DNA from: a virus
Direction: 5' to 3' (one strand)
DNA: 20,664 nt
Virus record (IMG/VR): IMGVR_UViG_3300028925_011137
Location: 1 to 20,664 of that record
The notes under the pieces are model-generated. The model made no database searches. It was not told the DNA's origin and saw nothing but the letters and a program-made list of their open reading frames with translations. The translations under genes and the position numbers were made by a program. Numbering within the stretch: the first letter of the stretch is position 1; every line of letters begins with the position of its first letter. Positions 1 through 6,931 of this stretch are shown here, piece after piece.

Positions 1-135
1 AATGGATATATTGACTTAAATGGTCTACGATATGCAAAAAACGACTATGGCGAGATCGTGAACATAGGATCTACCCCTGGTAGAGATACGGGAGGATTAG
101 GATATATTAGACCAATGGGTCCAGGGGAGTTTTGA
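1..135 (+). CDS. 3' end of an upstream virion gene (portal protein possible)
   Basis: The first reading frame is open from base 1 and ends at TGA 133-135, giving the last 44 residues of a protein whose start lies outside the window. The tail is rich in Gly, Tyr and Asn and ends in GPGEF. No domain can be recognised in so short a piece. In this type of phage operon the gene upstream of the small genes and the scaffold is usually the portal protein, so portal is the best guess by position only. Its stop overlaps the TTG start of the next gene (TTGA), which supports it being a real gene end. Confidence 0.6.
   Translation, partial: NGYIDLNGLRYAKNDYGEIVNIGSTPGRDTGGLGYIRPMGPGEF
124..134 (+). promoter_or_regulatory. 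Purine-rich ribosome binding site with TTG start
   Basis: GGGGAG at 124-129 lies just before a TTG codon at 132. There is no in-frame ATG or GTG near the 5' end of this open frame; the first internal Met is about 30 residues in. The TTG gives a 4-base TTGA overlap with the upstream stop, the same style of coupling seen at other junctions here. The spacer is very short (2 bases), so initiation may rely on coupling to the upstream gene. Confidence 0.4.
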
Positions 136-419
136 ATCAAGAGCAGCAGGATAGGAACCTACGCTACCAACGCGACTTCTTTACCAACCCGACCTTTGAT
201 GAGGTAATCGTGCTATTACGCGAGATGGAGCAGAAGGAAGTCGTATCGGTCAGGGGTGCTGGACAAGGAGGTGACATCTCCAAGGTCAACTACCATACCG
301 GTATTGCTGAAGGGGTACGTAGGGCTATACTGCGGCTGGAGAATGAGGCCGGAGCAGCAATGGGACTGCACGATGGTGATGGCGTTACCCAGGAACAATT
401 AGAAGAGATGATGGCATGA
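132..419 (+). CDS. Small unknown protein, 95 aa
   Basis: The function is not recognised. The product is a hydrophilic 95-residue protein, with a central Gly-rich loop (residues about 42-48) and two likely helices, one around residues 24-37 and one around 58-75. The C-terminus is acidic and Met-rich. It has no signal peptide or membrane segment. It starts at TTG, overlapping the upstream stop by 4 bases, and its own stop overlaps the next start (ATGA at 416-419). Its place between the putative portal and the scaffold suggests a minor head-assembly role, but that is only positional. A small terminase subunit is conceivable by size, but I see no helix-turn-helix to support it. Confidence 0.7.
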   Translation: MNQEQQDRNLRYQRDFFTNPTFDEVIVLLREMEQKEVVSVRGAGQGGDISKVNYHTGIAEGVRRAILRLENEAGAAMGLHDGDGVTQEQLEEMMA

Positions 420-658
420 ACGAAGACGTTAAACATCAAGTCGTTCGCAACATGGTAGGGCAGGGTAAATATGCCTTTATATCGTTGAAGAATGGCGATC
501 CCACCACCATCGTCAGTGGTGGCATAAAACCCATGCAGTATCTAACCCTGTTTCATGGATTATGCAAGGTAGCAGGGTTAAACCTACCGGACACCGTGTC
601 ACGGAGTTTGCGTAAGCAAGCGGAAGCTAATCACAACCAACAGGAGCAATCCCCATGA
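416..658 (+). CDS. Small unknown protein, 80 aa
   Basis: The function is not recognised. The product has 80 residues, a mixed alpha/beta-looking core (residues about 8-60) with two Cys/Gly-containing stretches and a polar Gln/Asn-rich tail. It has no membrane segment. It is coupled on both sides by ATGA overlaps (416-419 with the gene before, 655-658 with the gene after), which argues that this is a genuine operon member rather than a chance frame. It probably acts in head assembly or is a minor virion component, judged by location alone. Confidence 0.7.
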   Translation: MNEDVKHQVVRNMVGQGKYAFISLKNGDPTTIVSGGIKPMQYLTLFHGLCKVAGLNLPDTVSRSLRKQAEANHNQQEQSP

Positions 659-795
659 AGGATTGGACTGGTAATAAGGCGCATGGATCTTGGGCACCAA
701 AGAAAGCATCTAGCAAAGGTGCTACGGGTGGCAAGAAATCCAAGAGCAAAGGCGGTAGTACGCCGACGACTAAACCTGCTAATAAGCAGTACTAA
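655..795 (+). CDS. Very small Lys/Ser/Gly-rich basic protein, 46 aa
   Basis: A 46-residue frame begins with ATG inside the stop of the previous gene (ATGA overlap) and ends at TAA 793-795. After an N-terminal MKDWTGNKAHGSW segment the protein is almost entirely Lys, Ser, Gly, Thr and Pro, with no acidic residue beyond Asp3. Such composition means it is unstructured and highly basic, so binding to DNA or to an acidic partner is plausible. It fills what would otherwise be a gap between two coupled genes, and the next gene begins 18 bases later behind an AAGGAAG ribosome binding site. The function is unknown; the coding assignment rests on coupling and position. Confidence 0.6.
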   Translation: MKDWTGNKAHGSWAPKKASSKGATGGKKSKSKGGSTPTTKPANKQY

Positions 796-813
796 CCAAG
801 GAAGACCACTCTA

Positions 814-1668
814 ATGAGTGAAGTAACTCCAGACGTTAATTCTTCACCAAGCTCGTCTAATGGTGGAACGACTTCGCAATCGGGTGCCTCCCCGTCAGCG
901 GGGCAGGAGTCGCAAGCCGTACCGTATGACCGGTTTAAACAGGTCAACGATAAGGCCAAGCAAGCTGAACACCAGGTGCAAAACTTGATGCAGCGTGATG
1001 CTCAATGGGCAGCACGTGATCAAGCGTTGCAACAGCAACTCCAACAAGTGCAGAATCGTTCCGCGCCTGTTGATCAAAGCGAACAGGGTCGTAAGATCCC
1101 AGACGCAACCGAACAATTAATACGCCAGCAGTTAGGCAACGATGAGGCCGGTACTCAGGCTTATGATACGTTAGAGACTCATTTTGATCATAAGTTTCAG
1201 CAGAAAGCCGGTGACTTAGCTACTAAGCAAGATATGGCTGCGGTAGCAAGTCAGGTCAAGGGAGAGATCATGGGGGAGTTAAACTCCACGTTCTCGACCA
1301 GCAACCGTTTCTCGGAATGGGTGCAAAAGGGTATGATTACGCCGGAACAGTCTGGGAATTTGCAAGCACGTTTGAATCAAGACTTGCAGCAATATCCTGA
1401 ACTGGCGAAGCGTCCTCGTGATGTAGCCGCCCGAACTAAAGAACTTTTAGTCGATGCTATGGAAGCGGGGGAAGTCAAACCGTTTTCGCAACCACGCCCA
1501 AGAAATCCACTCGCCGCTACGCCTAACGGTCAGGCACCACAACAGGGGATACCTGCTTTTGATCCTACTGCGACTCGTTTTGATCGTCTTCGCACAATTA
1601 CTGCTGATACAGCAAAGCAATTAGATACGTTGTCTATGTCCCGTCATAACGGAGCGAACAATGGCTAA
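814..1668 (+). CDS. Capsid scaffolding-like protein
   Basis: This is probably the internal scaffold that guides procapsid assembly and leaves before DNA packaging. The 284-residue protein starts with a Ser/Gly/Pro-rich disordered segment (residues 1-35). A VPYDRFKQVNDKAKQAE motif follows, of a kind typical of phage scaffold proteins, and leads into a long Gln-rich coiled coil (residues about 37-80). A middle helical part and a basic Pro-rich stretch (around 225-245) come next. The C-terminal helix is short. Absence of hydrophobic core, high Gln/Asp content and location upstream of the decoration and capsid genes all fit. An AAGGAAG ribosome binding site lies about 10 bases before the ATG. The next gene overlaps its 3' end by 8 bases. 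No protease motif is seen. Confidence 0.75.
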   Translation: MSEVTPDVNSSPSSSNGGTTSQSGASPSAGQESQAVPYDRFKQVNDKAKQAEHQVQNLMQRDAQWAARDQALQQQLQQVQNRSAPVDQSEQGRKIPDATEQLIRQQLGNDEAGTQAYDTLETHFDHKFQQKAGDLATKQDMAAVASQVKGEIMGELNSTFSTSNRFSEWVQKGMITPEQSGNLQARLNQDLQQYPELAKRPRDVAARTKELLVDAMEAGEVKPFSQPRPRNPLAATPNGQAPQQGIPAFDPTATRFDRLRTITADTAKQLDTLSMSRHNGANNG

Positions 1669-2422
1669 TGACACTAAGGACCCGAAAGAAGATGCAATCG
1701 TTCAGGCCGGTGTTGATTATGTCTTTGAACATTCCGATGGTAAGGACTGTCCCTTCTGCGGTGCGCGATTAGGCATAGGAGAAGAGATAGACCCCAAAGC
1801 ATTAAAGGGACATATCAAATCGAAGCACCCTCATCAGTGCATCATGGCAATGCAGCAGGATACGCTCAGTCCCGACTTGAGGGGGCCTGACGATCCTACG
1901 CCACATGACATTGCCGGTCTTACGATGCAAGATGAATATGACCGTTTTGACGCATTGTATATTCCAGATCGTTTACGCGAAGATTGCCGTAAGGCTGGCG
2001 ATAAACTGATTTGGAAAAGCCCTGAGAAGATCAAGCGATTGATTGACCAGGGTGGACAGGTCGTCAAGATGACCAAAGAGGAATTAGCGGATATGCCCAT
2101 GCAAGGTTCGTCAGAAACGGGTGATGTAAAGGCTAATGAGTTAATTCTTGTCAGGGTGCCAGAACGCCTTGCTACGGCTCGACAGGCACAGAAAAGATCA
2201 CGTGTCACACAAGGTTTGGCCGCTAGTAAGGAAGCACTTGCACAGAATCGTGAAGGTGTTGAGCGACTTATCTATGACAGTTTGAAATCAAAGAATTACT
2301 CGTCTACTCAAGCCGGACAAGTGGCAAGGGCTGTGGCGGGTAAAGTAGAACGCGAAGATGGTCATAACTTTCAATATGGTGATTCAAGAGCTAGAGATGG
2401 TATCTCGGTTACAAGAGGATAA
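1661..2422 (+). CDS. Unknown capsid-module protein with C2H2-type zinc-finger motif
   Basis: The 253-residue product is not a family I recognise. Near the N-terminus it has Cys30-Pro-Phe-Cys33 followed by His51 and His56 in a GHIKSKHP context, that is C-X2-C-X17-H-X4-H, with spacing close to a classical C2H2 zinc finger. The rest is charged and mostly helical: residues 90-125 (DEYDRF onward), 125-145, and a basic Gln/Ala-rich helix about 170-215. The Gly/Arg-rich tail lacks Cys. It overlaps the scaffold gene by 8 bases and precedes the decoration gene by 6, so it is made with the head proteins. It could bind nucleic acid or act as a structural clip in head assembly or packaging; neither is shown by the sequence. 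Confidence 0.65.
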   Translation: MANDTKDPKEDAIVQAGVDYVFEHSDGKDCPFCGARLGIGEEIDPKALKGHIKSKHPHQCIMAMQQDTLSPDLRGPDDPTPHDIAGLTMQDEYDRFDALYIPDRLREDCRKAGDKLIWKSPEKIKRLIDQGGQVVKMTKEELADMPMQGSSETGDVKANELILVRVPERLATARQAQKRSRVTQGLAASKEALAQNREGVERLIYDSLKSKNYSSTQAGQVARAVAGKVEREDGHNFQYGDSRARDGISVTRG

Positions 2423-2428
2423 ATAGTT

Positions 2429-2980
2429 ATGGCTGCTGCAAGTCCAGCCAATGCAGACACCCCGCATGGCTTCAACGCTACGGGTGTTATGTATGGGCTA
2501 AACGCATATGCTAATGGTAACGATAACTTGGCTGTCTTCAAAGGCGATATGATGGCCCTTGAAGCGGATGGTCTTGTTACGGAAAGTACTGGATCAGAAA
2601 CGCATAATGTGGGTGCTGCTGAATCAGCTACGTCAGTATCATCGTCACAAAAAGCTCTCGTTGCTGCTACTACGGCAGGAACAATTCTTGTTCATTATCA
2701 TCCGGCTCAGATGTACTACGCTCAAGTAGATGCGAGTGGTACACCTGCTGTTGCTATGTATGGTAATAATACAGAGATTGCTGTTACTCATGCCGGTAGC
2801 ACTACTACGGGTATCAGTGGCATGGAATTGTCTGCAACCGATGCGGCTGTTACTGCTGCTTTGGTGATGCGTATACACGGTCTTCTAAATCGTTCCGACA
2901 ATCTGATTGGCGATCACGCTGAGTTGATTTGTTCGGTCAATGAGCATTTCATGGAAACTAATGTCGGTGTCGGCGTTTAA
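2429..2980 (+). CDS. Head decoration-like protein
   Basis: This is probably a capsid-surface decoration (stabilising) protein. The 183-residue product opens with ADTPHGFNATG followed by a Gly/Asn-rich segment and LAVFKGDMMALEADGLV, a pattern I associate with decoration proteins encoded just before the capsid gene in many environmental phages. The second half shows the matching features of that group: YYAQVDASGTPAVAMYGNN, then GSTTTGISGMEL, then an IHGLLNRSDNLIG stretch and a final VNEHF. It is Ala/Thr/Ser-rich and beta-rich with no signal peptide. It lies 15 bases upstream of the major capsid gene. The assignment rests on recalled family pattern plus position. Confidence 0.7.
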   Translation: MAAASPANADTPHGFNATGVMYGLNAYANGNDNLAVFKGDMMALEADGLVTESTGSETHNVGAAESATSVSSSQKALVAATTAGTILVHYHPAQMYYAQVDASGTPAVAMYGNNTEIAVTHAGSTTTGISGMELSATDAAVTAALVMRIHGLLNRSDNLIGDHAELICSVNEHFMETNVGVGV

Positions 2981-2995
2981 GAAAGGAATCATACT

Positions 2996-3901
2996 ATGGC
3001 TTCAATACATACAATCGGTGCGTTTCCTTTCTCGGCAACGCTTAGAGACATTGACAGGGTTATTTTCCATGAATGGATGGAACGCTCGGTCATTGGCCGG
3101 AGTATCTTTAACGTAAGGTCCTCCAGCCAGTACCAAGAAGATACGTTGACCATCGGCGGCGTGGGTATTATGACGCAGAAGCTGGAAGGTCAACCTATTG
3201 ATTACGTGACGAACAATGAAGGGTTCCGTAATACCTACACGCATCTGGACTATGGTTCGGGTATGCGGGTGACGCGCAACATGCTCCGTGATGATCTGTA
3301 TGCGTCGATGGAGAAGTTGGCGGTGGAACTTGCACGTTCGGCACGAGCAACGGAAGAAACGATCCTTGCTAATCATTTCAACAATGGGTTCGATTCCAGT
3401 TATACCGGCGCGGATGGTGTTGAGTTGTTTTCTACGGCTCATGTTCGTGAAGATGGATCGACCTACGCTAATGAGTTGTCTTCTGCGGCTGATCTGTCGC
3501 AGACCTCGCTGGAGCAAGCGTTGATCGACTTTAGTGACTTCCGTGATGGTGGTGGTAAGCGTGTGGCTATTGAGCCTAAGTGCTTGCTGGTGCCGAAGGA
3601 GTTGCGCTTTGAAGCGGATCGACTGCTGCGCTCGACGCTACAGTCTGAGGACAATAGCAATGCCATCAATGCGGTCAACGGGTTGCTCGACTCACAGGTG
3701 TGGAACTACCTGACGGATACGGATGGATGGTTTATTCTTGCTGATAAAGGAGACCATGAACTCTTGCTGTATGATCGTGAAGAGTTCTGGACTGATTATG
3801 AGTATGATTTCGATACCAAGGATTATAAGATCACGGGCTTGTTTGCTCAGTCGAGTGGCTGGAGTGATCCTCGTGGTATCTTTGGTAGTCCTGGCGTATA
3901 G
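2996..3901 (+). CDS. Major capsid protein (HK97-fold, Mu gpT-like group)
   Basis: This is the main shell subunit. The 301-residue protein has an N-terminal region with a long helix (GMRVTRNMLRDDLYASMEKLAVELARSA, about residues 80-110) like the spine helix of the HK97 fold. An ELFSTAHVREDG motif, a conserved LLVPKELRFEADRLL segment and a WFILADKGDHELLLYDREEF C-terminal domain follow, all typical of the Mu gpT-like capsid group. Its size is normal for the group. An AGGA ribosome binding site precedes the ATG (TAAGAAAGGAATCATACT). It follows the decoration gene and is followed by the longest gap in the window, which contains hairpins. No N-terminal delta domain is evident, consistent with a separate scaffold. 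Confidence 0.85.
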   Translation: MASIHTIGAFPFSATLRDIDRVIFHEWMERSVIGRSIFNVRSSSQYQEDTLTIGGVGIMTQKLEGQPIDYVTNNEGFRNTYTHLDYGSGMRVTRNMLRDDLYASMEKLAVELARSARATEETILANHFNNGFDSSYTGADGVELFSTAHVREDGSTYANELSSAADLSQTSLEQALIDFSDFRDGGGKRVAIEPKCLLVPKELRFEADRLLRSTLQSEDNSNAINAVNGLLDSQVWNYLTDTDGWFILADKGDHELLLYDREEFWTDYEYDFDTKDYKITGLFAQSSGWSDPRGIFGSPGV

Positions 3902-3913
3902 GTAAAAATCTCG

Positions 3914-3941
3914 CCTGTGGCGTGAACGAGTTGTCCACAGG
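3914..3941 (+). other. Hairpin after the major capsid gene
   Basis: CCTGTGG (3914-3920) pairs with CCACAGG (3935-3941) around a 14-base loop, 13 bases after the capsid stop. There is no run of T afterwards, so it is not a classical intrinsic terminator. It may protect or process the abundant capsid mRNA, or partly attenuate transcription into the next genes. The right arm includes TTGTCCACA, one base away from the DnaA-box consensus. Confidence 0.45.
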
Positions 3942-3956
3942 AGAATCACAGTGAGA

Positions 3957-3983
3957 GGGGGGATTAGCTACGGCGAAACCCCC
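3957..3983 (+). other. G5/C5 inverted repeat before the beta-helix gene
   Basis: A run of six G (3957-3962) can pair with five C (3979-3983) across about 16 bases, just after the 3914-3941 hairpin. It lacks a T tract. Together the two structures fill most of the 108-base gap, which otherwise shows only a weak purine-rich site (AGAAAGCAAAG) before the next ATG. A role in separating capsid from downstream expression is possible but unproven. Confidence 0.3.
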
Positions 3984-4009
3984 ACTTATCTAACTTAGAA
4001 AGCAAAGTA

Positions 4010-4900
4010 ATGGCTAATCTTAATTTTGTTAATGGACGATGGATCAATGTTGAAAAACCAGGGGGTGCTGTATTTTTCGTAGGTGGCGGCACGGTAGCGT
4101 ATAAAGGTAAAGGTGCTTCCGATACCAATACGGGAAGCACTCCTGGACAGCCCCTCTCTACGATTTCGCAGGGTGTGACTCAGTGTGTTAATGGTCGTGG
4201 TGATACGGTGGTCATACTACCTGGGACCATAACGATCACTTCATCTACTGCGCTGGATAAGACGGATATGACCCTTGCTGGTTTTAAGAGTCAAGGCAAT
4301 ATCAATGCTTCAACGATCACGGGCACCTTGGGATCGACGGGTGATATTCTATCCCATCAGGCGGCTAATGTGGTAATTGAGGATCTGCAATTCAATGCTT
4401 CCGGTGCGGCTAATACCTCGCGTATTGATGTAGGGGCGGCAGGACTTACTGTCCGCAACTGCACCTTCCAGTGCGGTGCAAATGACTTGGAGACGATCAC
4501 GGTAGCTGCGGCAGGGGATAACTTGCTGGTAGACAACTGCCGATTCCAGATTACCGCCAATGGTCCTGATGCAGCGATTGAAATTGAAGCGGCAGGAGTA
4601 GATGGTTTGGCAGTACGTAATTGCACTTTCCACGGTGGCAATGGAAGTAATCAGTGGGATGTGGGCGCAATCAATAGCGGTGTAGCCCATACGGACTGTT
4701 TGATTGATAATAATGTATCAACCTTCGGTCCTGCTATTATTTTTTCGGCGGCGGCACTGGGTATGATTTCGCGCAATATCATGGGCGAAGGAACCTTGGG
4801 CAGTATGCTGGACCCTGGCTCTTGCATGGCGGCAGAGAACTATGAGGCCGATGCTATTGATCAGTCGGGCCGACTCTTTCCAGGCACAGTAGCTAGCTAG
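4010..4900 (+). CDS. Right-handed parallel beta-helix protein
   Basis: The 296-residue product has the look of a pectate-lyase-type beta-helix. Turns recur with Asn- or Asp-containing steps such as VVIEDLQFN (about residue 120), LTVRNCTFQ, LLVDNCRFQ, LAVRNCTFH and CLIDNNVST. Each is separated by about 25-30 residues rich in Gly and Ala, giving at least five coils between residues about 65 and 265. The N-terminus (residues 1-50) with KGKGASDTNTGSTPGQP, then LSTISQGV, is typical of the entry coil of such folds. No catalytic residues of a known lyase or hydrolase stand out. It lies directly after the capsid gene, so it may be a head fibre or surface decoration that binds carbohydrate, or an enzyme of the virion surface. 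Confidence 0.75.
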   Translation: MANLNFVNGRWINVEKPGGAVFFVGGGTVAYKGKGASDTNTGSTPGQPLSTISQGVTQCVNGRGDTVVILPGTITITSSTALDKTDMTLAGFKSQGNINASTITGTLGSTGDILSHQAANVVIEDLQFNASGAANTSRIDVGAAGLTVRNCTFQCGANDLETITVAAAGDNLLVDNCRFQITANGPDAAIEIEAAGVDGLAVRNCTFHGGNGSNQWDVGAINSGVAHTDCLIDNNVSTFGPAIIFSAAALGMISRNIMGEGTLGSMLDPGSCMAAENYEADAIDQSGRLFPGTVAS

Positions 4901-4902
4901 TC

Positions 4903-5109
4903 ATGGCTGAGTTGAAAAAGGTAATAGATGACACCCTCGCATCAGGTTTAGAGCGGCCTGATGCGTGGGTTGCCGTCCAGGATGCGGGCATAGACTGTGA
5001 TGTAAATGAGTTTAGATCGGTCTATCGTCGCGCACAACATGCGTATAACAACAAGCAACAGGCTAAAGCACAGCCCAAAGTAAAGATCAAAGCAAAAGCT
5101 AAGAAGTAG
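4903..5109 (+). CDS. Small protein with Lys-rich tail, 68 aa
   Basis: The function is unknown. The 68-residue product has an amphipathic helical N-terminal part (residues 1-45, including VDDT-like and RPDAWVAVQDAGI segments). Its C-terminal tail (about residues 50-68) alternates Lys with Ala, Gln, Pro, Val and Ile and ends in two Lys. The tail suggests binding to DNA or to an acidic surface. The gene begins 2 bases after the stop of the beta-helix gene, so it is likely translationally coupled to it. It may be a minor head component. Confidence 0.65.
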   Translation: MAELKKVIDDTLASGLERPDAWVAVQDAGIDCDVNEFRSVYRRAQHAYNNKQQAKAQPKVKIKAKAKK

Positions 5110-5142
5110 CTCAACCGGAAGTAATCAGCATACTCACTACCC

Positions 5143-5163
5143 TCGGACCCTATATGGGGCCGA
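5143..5163 (+). other. Intergenic hairpin upstream of a small beta-rich gene
   Basis: TCGG/CCGA (5143-5146 with 5160-5163) and CCC/GGG (5148-5150 with 5156-5158) form a stem with one A-G mismatch and a TATAT loop. It lies in a 76-base gap and is not followed by a T tract, so it does not look like a classical terminator. A processing or mRNA-stability role is possible. Confidence 0.4.
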
Positions 5164-5185
5164 TCCAGGCGAAAGGTAACATTTT

Positions 5186-5593
5186 ATGGCCGCACCAACT
5201 CCAGTAACTAATCTCTATAAAAATGGAAAAGCCTTTGTCTCGTCATGGCGTGGCGTATGGGCCGGAACGGGTGAGTTCACTGATACGATTATTGTTAATC
5301 TATCGGATCTGAACTATACCAACCGTATCCGTATCCTAAATATCGCCATAACAGCTACTACAGGTATTTCTGCTGAGTTAGAGTTTGATGGTACTGTTGT
5401 AGATGGAAGTGATACAGATGGACTAATCTATCATCATCCGATTGGCATAGGGGAAACCGCCTACTTGGACTTTACGCCTATCGGTGGACTGATCTGGGAT
5501 GGGCAGACTGCCACGGGTGATATCGTCCTTACTACTCTATCAGCCGCTTCAGCCGATGTCGTAAGTATCGTAGTTACTGGCCGGTGTTCGTAG
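5186..5593 (+). CDS. Small beta-rich virion protein, 135 aa, unknown
   Basis: The function is not recognised. The 135-residue product is Thr/Gly/Ile-rich and appears to be a single beta-sandwich-like domain with alternating hydrophobic strands (for example IRILNIAITA about residues 48-57, AELEFDGTVV about 63-72, DIVLTTLSA and VVSIVVTG near the end). It has a single Cys two residues from the C-terminus and no signal peptide or membrane helix. A GAAAGG site lies about 9 bases before the ATG. Gaps on both sides carry hairpins. By position it could be a head-surface protein or a head-tail joining protein. Confidence 0.65.
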   Translation: MAAPTPVTNLYKNGKAFVSSWRGVWAGTGEFTDTIIVNLSDLNYTNRIRILNIAITATTGISAELEFDGTVVDGSDTDGLIYHHPIGIGETAYLDFTPIGGLIWDGQTATGDIVLTTLSAASADVVSIVVTGRCS

Positions 5594-5618
5594 CATAGAC
5601 TGTTTGGTATGAGTGAGG

Positions 5619-5642
5619 TTATCCACATTCGTATGTGAATAA
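5619..5642 (+). promoter_or_regulatory. Hairpin containing a perfect DnaA-box-like nonamer
   Basis: TTATCCACAT pairs with ATGTGAATAA around a TCGT loop, with a single C-A mismatch, giving a 10-position stem in the 75-base gap before the adaptor gene. The left arm contains TTATCCACA (5619-5627), identical to the consensus E. coli DnaA box. The hairpin is followed by an AT-rich stretch, not a T run, so termination is doubtful. The DnaA match could be chance in a window of this size. Confidence 0.4.
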
Positions 5643-5668
5643 ATATTGAATTTACTAACTGAGGTATC

Positions 5669-6931
5669 ATGGCTTCAAGAAGTTTGGGCTACTGTGTTAA
5701 TTCAGCTTTAAAAGAGATTGGTGATCCGGCGATAAGTTCGTTCACGACCACCAATATACTTCAGTCTATACTCATAGAAGAGGTCAATGAGTGCGTTGAA
5801 GAGATAATGACGTATGGTGAGTTTCGATGGGCGTTGAAGCATAGTAACTTTGTAACGACTGCTGATATCACCACAGGACAAGTCGCTATTACTAATGGAT
5901 CACCTACCGTCAATAGTGTCGATGCCGATGACGTAAGTGCTAACAACTTCGGCTCAGTGACTACCGACATGTGGATCAGGCGCACTCAGGACAGTGAGTC
6001 GTATCCCATTGCAAAGGTAGTCACCAGTGGATCACCTGATACGTTGACATTGGGGGTATCGGCGGGGGCAGGGTCGCGTAACTACGTAGGCACGACCACC
6101 ACAGGTAGCGGATATCGCATCTTCCAAGACACTTACCCCTTACCCATCTTAGGGACCGTAACATTAGTCGCATCGTCAGCATCCGGCACGTATACCACGG
6201 GTGAGACTATTACGGGTGGTTCCAGTGGCTCTACGGCAACAATAGTGCTACATGACACAAGCCAATCTATTGTATATTTAAGTGGAGCAAGTGCTGCTTT
6301 TACGGTAGGTGAAACAGTTACAGGCGGCACGAGTAGCGTCACCTCTACCGTGACCAGTACTAATACGACAAGGGTGATGGATGAGATCAAGCATATTACC
6401 TATGGTCAGTCGGCTACATGGGCGCAGGGTCTGTCGGGGCAAATGGGTGATAATTCGATTAATATGGTGAATATGACCCGCATCATGTCAGAGTCGGGTG
6501 GTGATCTTCACCGCAACACCAGTGGTCGTCCTCACCTCGCTACGATAGTAAGTAATGCAGTAAATGAAGACCCGCGCCTTTTACTTTGGCCGTTTCCAAC
6601 GAAAGCGTATTTAGTTGATATCTGGTATAAGGAATTATTCAACGATGCCAGTGTTTTCGATACCGATATCTTTGGCGGCAATGCCCCTGGAATCGCCTAT
6701 CAAGCCGTGCAAGCTCGGTGCAAGGTAAGAGCCGCCATGTTCAATGAAGACAGAGGTAGGGCGCAGATGTGGGAGCAACGGTATCAGTCGTCTATAGGTC
6801 ATCTTATGCGGCGTGAGAATAGGGAAGAGATTGATGCTGCTTTTGATCTTCAGACCTACCGCAGAGATTACGGAGTAACGATACCCACTCGTAGCGGTAT
6901 ATACTTCGATATTAAAGGCGCACAACGATGA
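5669..6931 (+). CDS. Head-tail adaptor / tail tubular protein A-like
   Basis: This is probably the ring that joins the portal to the tail (T7 gp11-like role). The 420-residue protein has a helical N-terminus (LGYCVNSALKEIGDPAISSF, then ILIEEVNECVEEIM, residues about 7-47) as in such adaptors, then beta-rich segments. The C-terminal part runs from PRLLLWPFPTKAYLVDIWY (about residue 305 on) to helices (QAVQARCKVRAAMFNEDRGRAQ and RYQSSIGHLMRRENREEID). Between them, residues about 162-235 form a Thr/Gly/Ser-rich insertion with two related repeats (GETITGGSSGSTATIV and GETVTGGTSSVTSTV). It precedes the transpeptidase-domain gene with a 4-base overlap. An AGGT ribosome site lies close to the ATG. 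Confidence 0.65.
   Translation: MASRSLGYCVNSALKEIGDPAISSFTTTNILQSILIEEVNECVEEIMTYGEFRWALKHSNFVTTADITTGQVAITNGSPTVNSVDADDVSANNFGSVTTDMWIRRTQDSESYPIAKVVTSGSPDTLTLGVSAGAGSRNYVGTTTTGSGYRIFQDTYPLPILGTVTLVASSASGTYTTGETITGGSSGSTATIVLHDTSQSIVYLSGASAAFTVGETVTGGTSSVTSTVTSTNTTRVMDEIKHITYGQSATWAQGLSGQMGDNSINMVNMTRIMSESGGDLHRNTSGRPHLATIVSNAVNEDPRLLLWPFPTKAYLVDIWYKELFNDASVFDTDIFGGNAPGIAYQAVQARCKVRAAMFNEDRGRAQMWEQRYQSSIGHLMRRENREEIDAAFDLQTYRRDYGVTIPTRSGIYFDIKGAQR

Noticed and set aside
3002-3517. A 171-residue minus-strand open frame over the capsid gene
   Set aside because: Antisense to a clear major capsid gene; Arg/Cys-rich shadow composition.
3914-3983. Classical intrinsic terminator after the capsid gene
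   Set aside because: Hairpins are present but without a T tract, so only a hairpin feature is reported.
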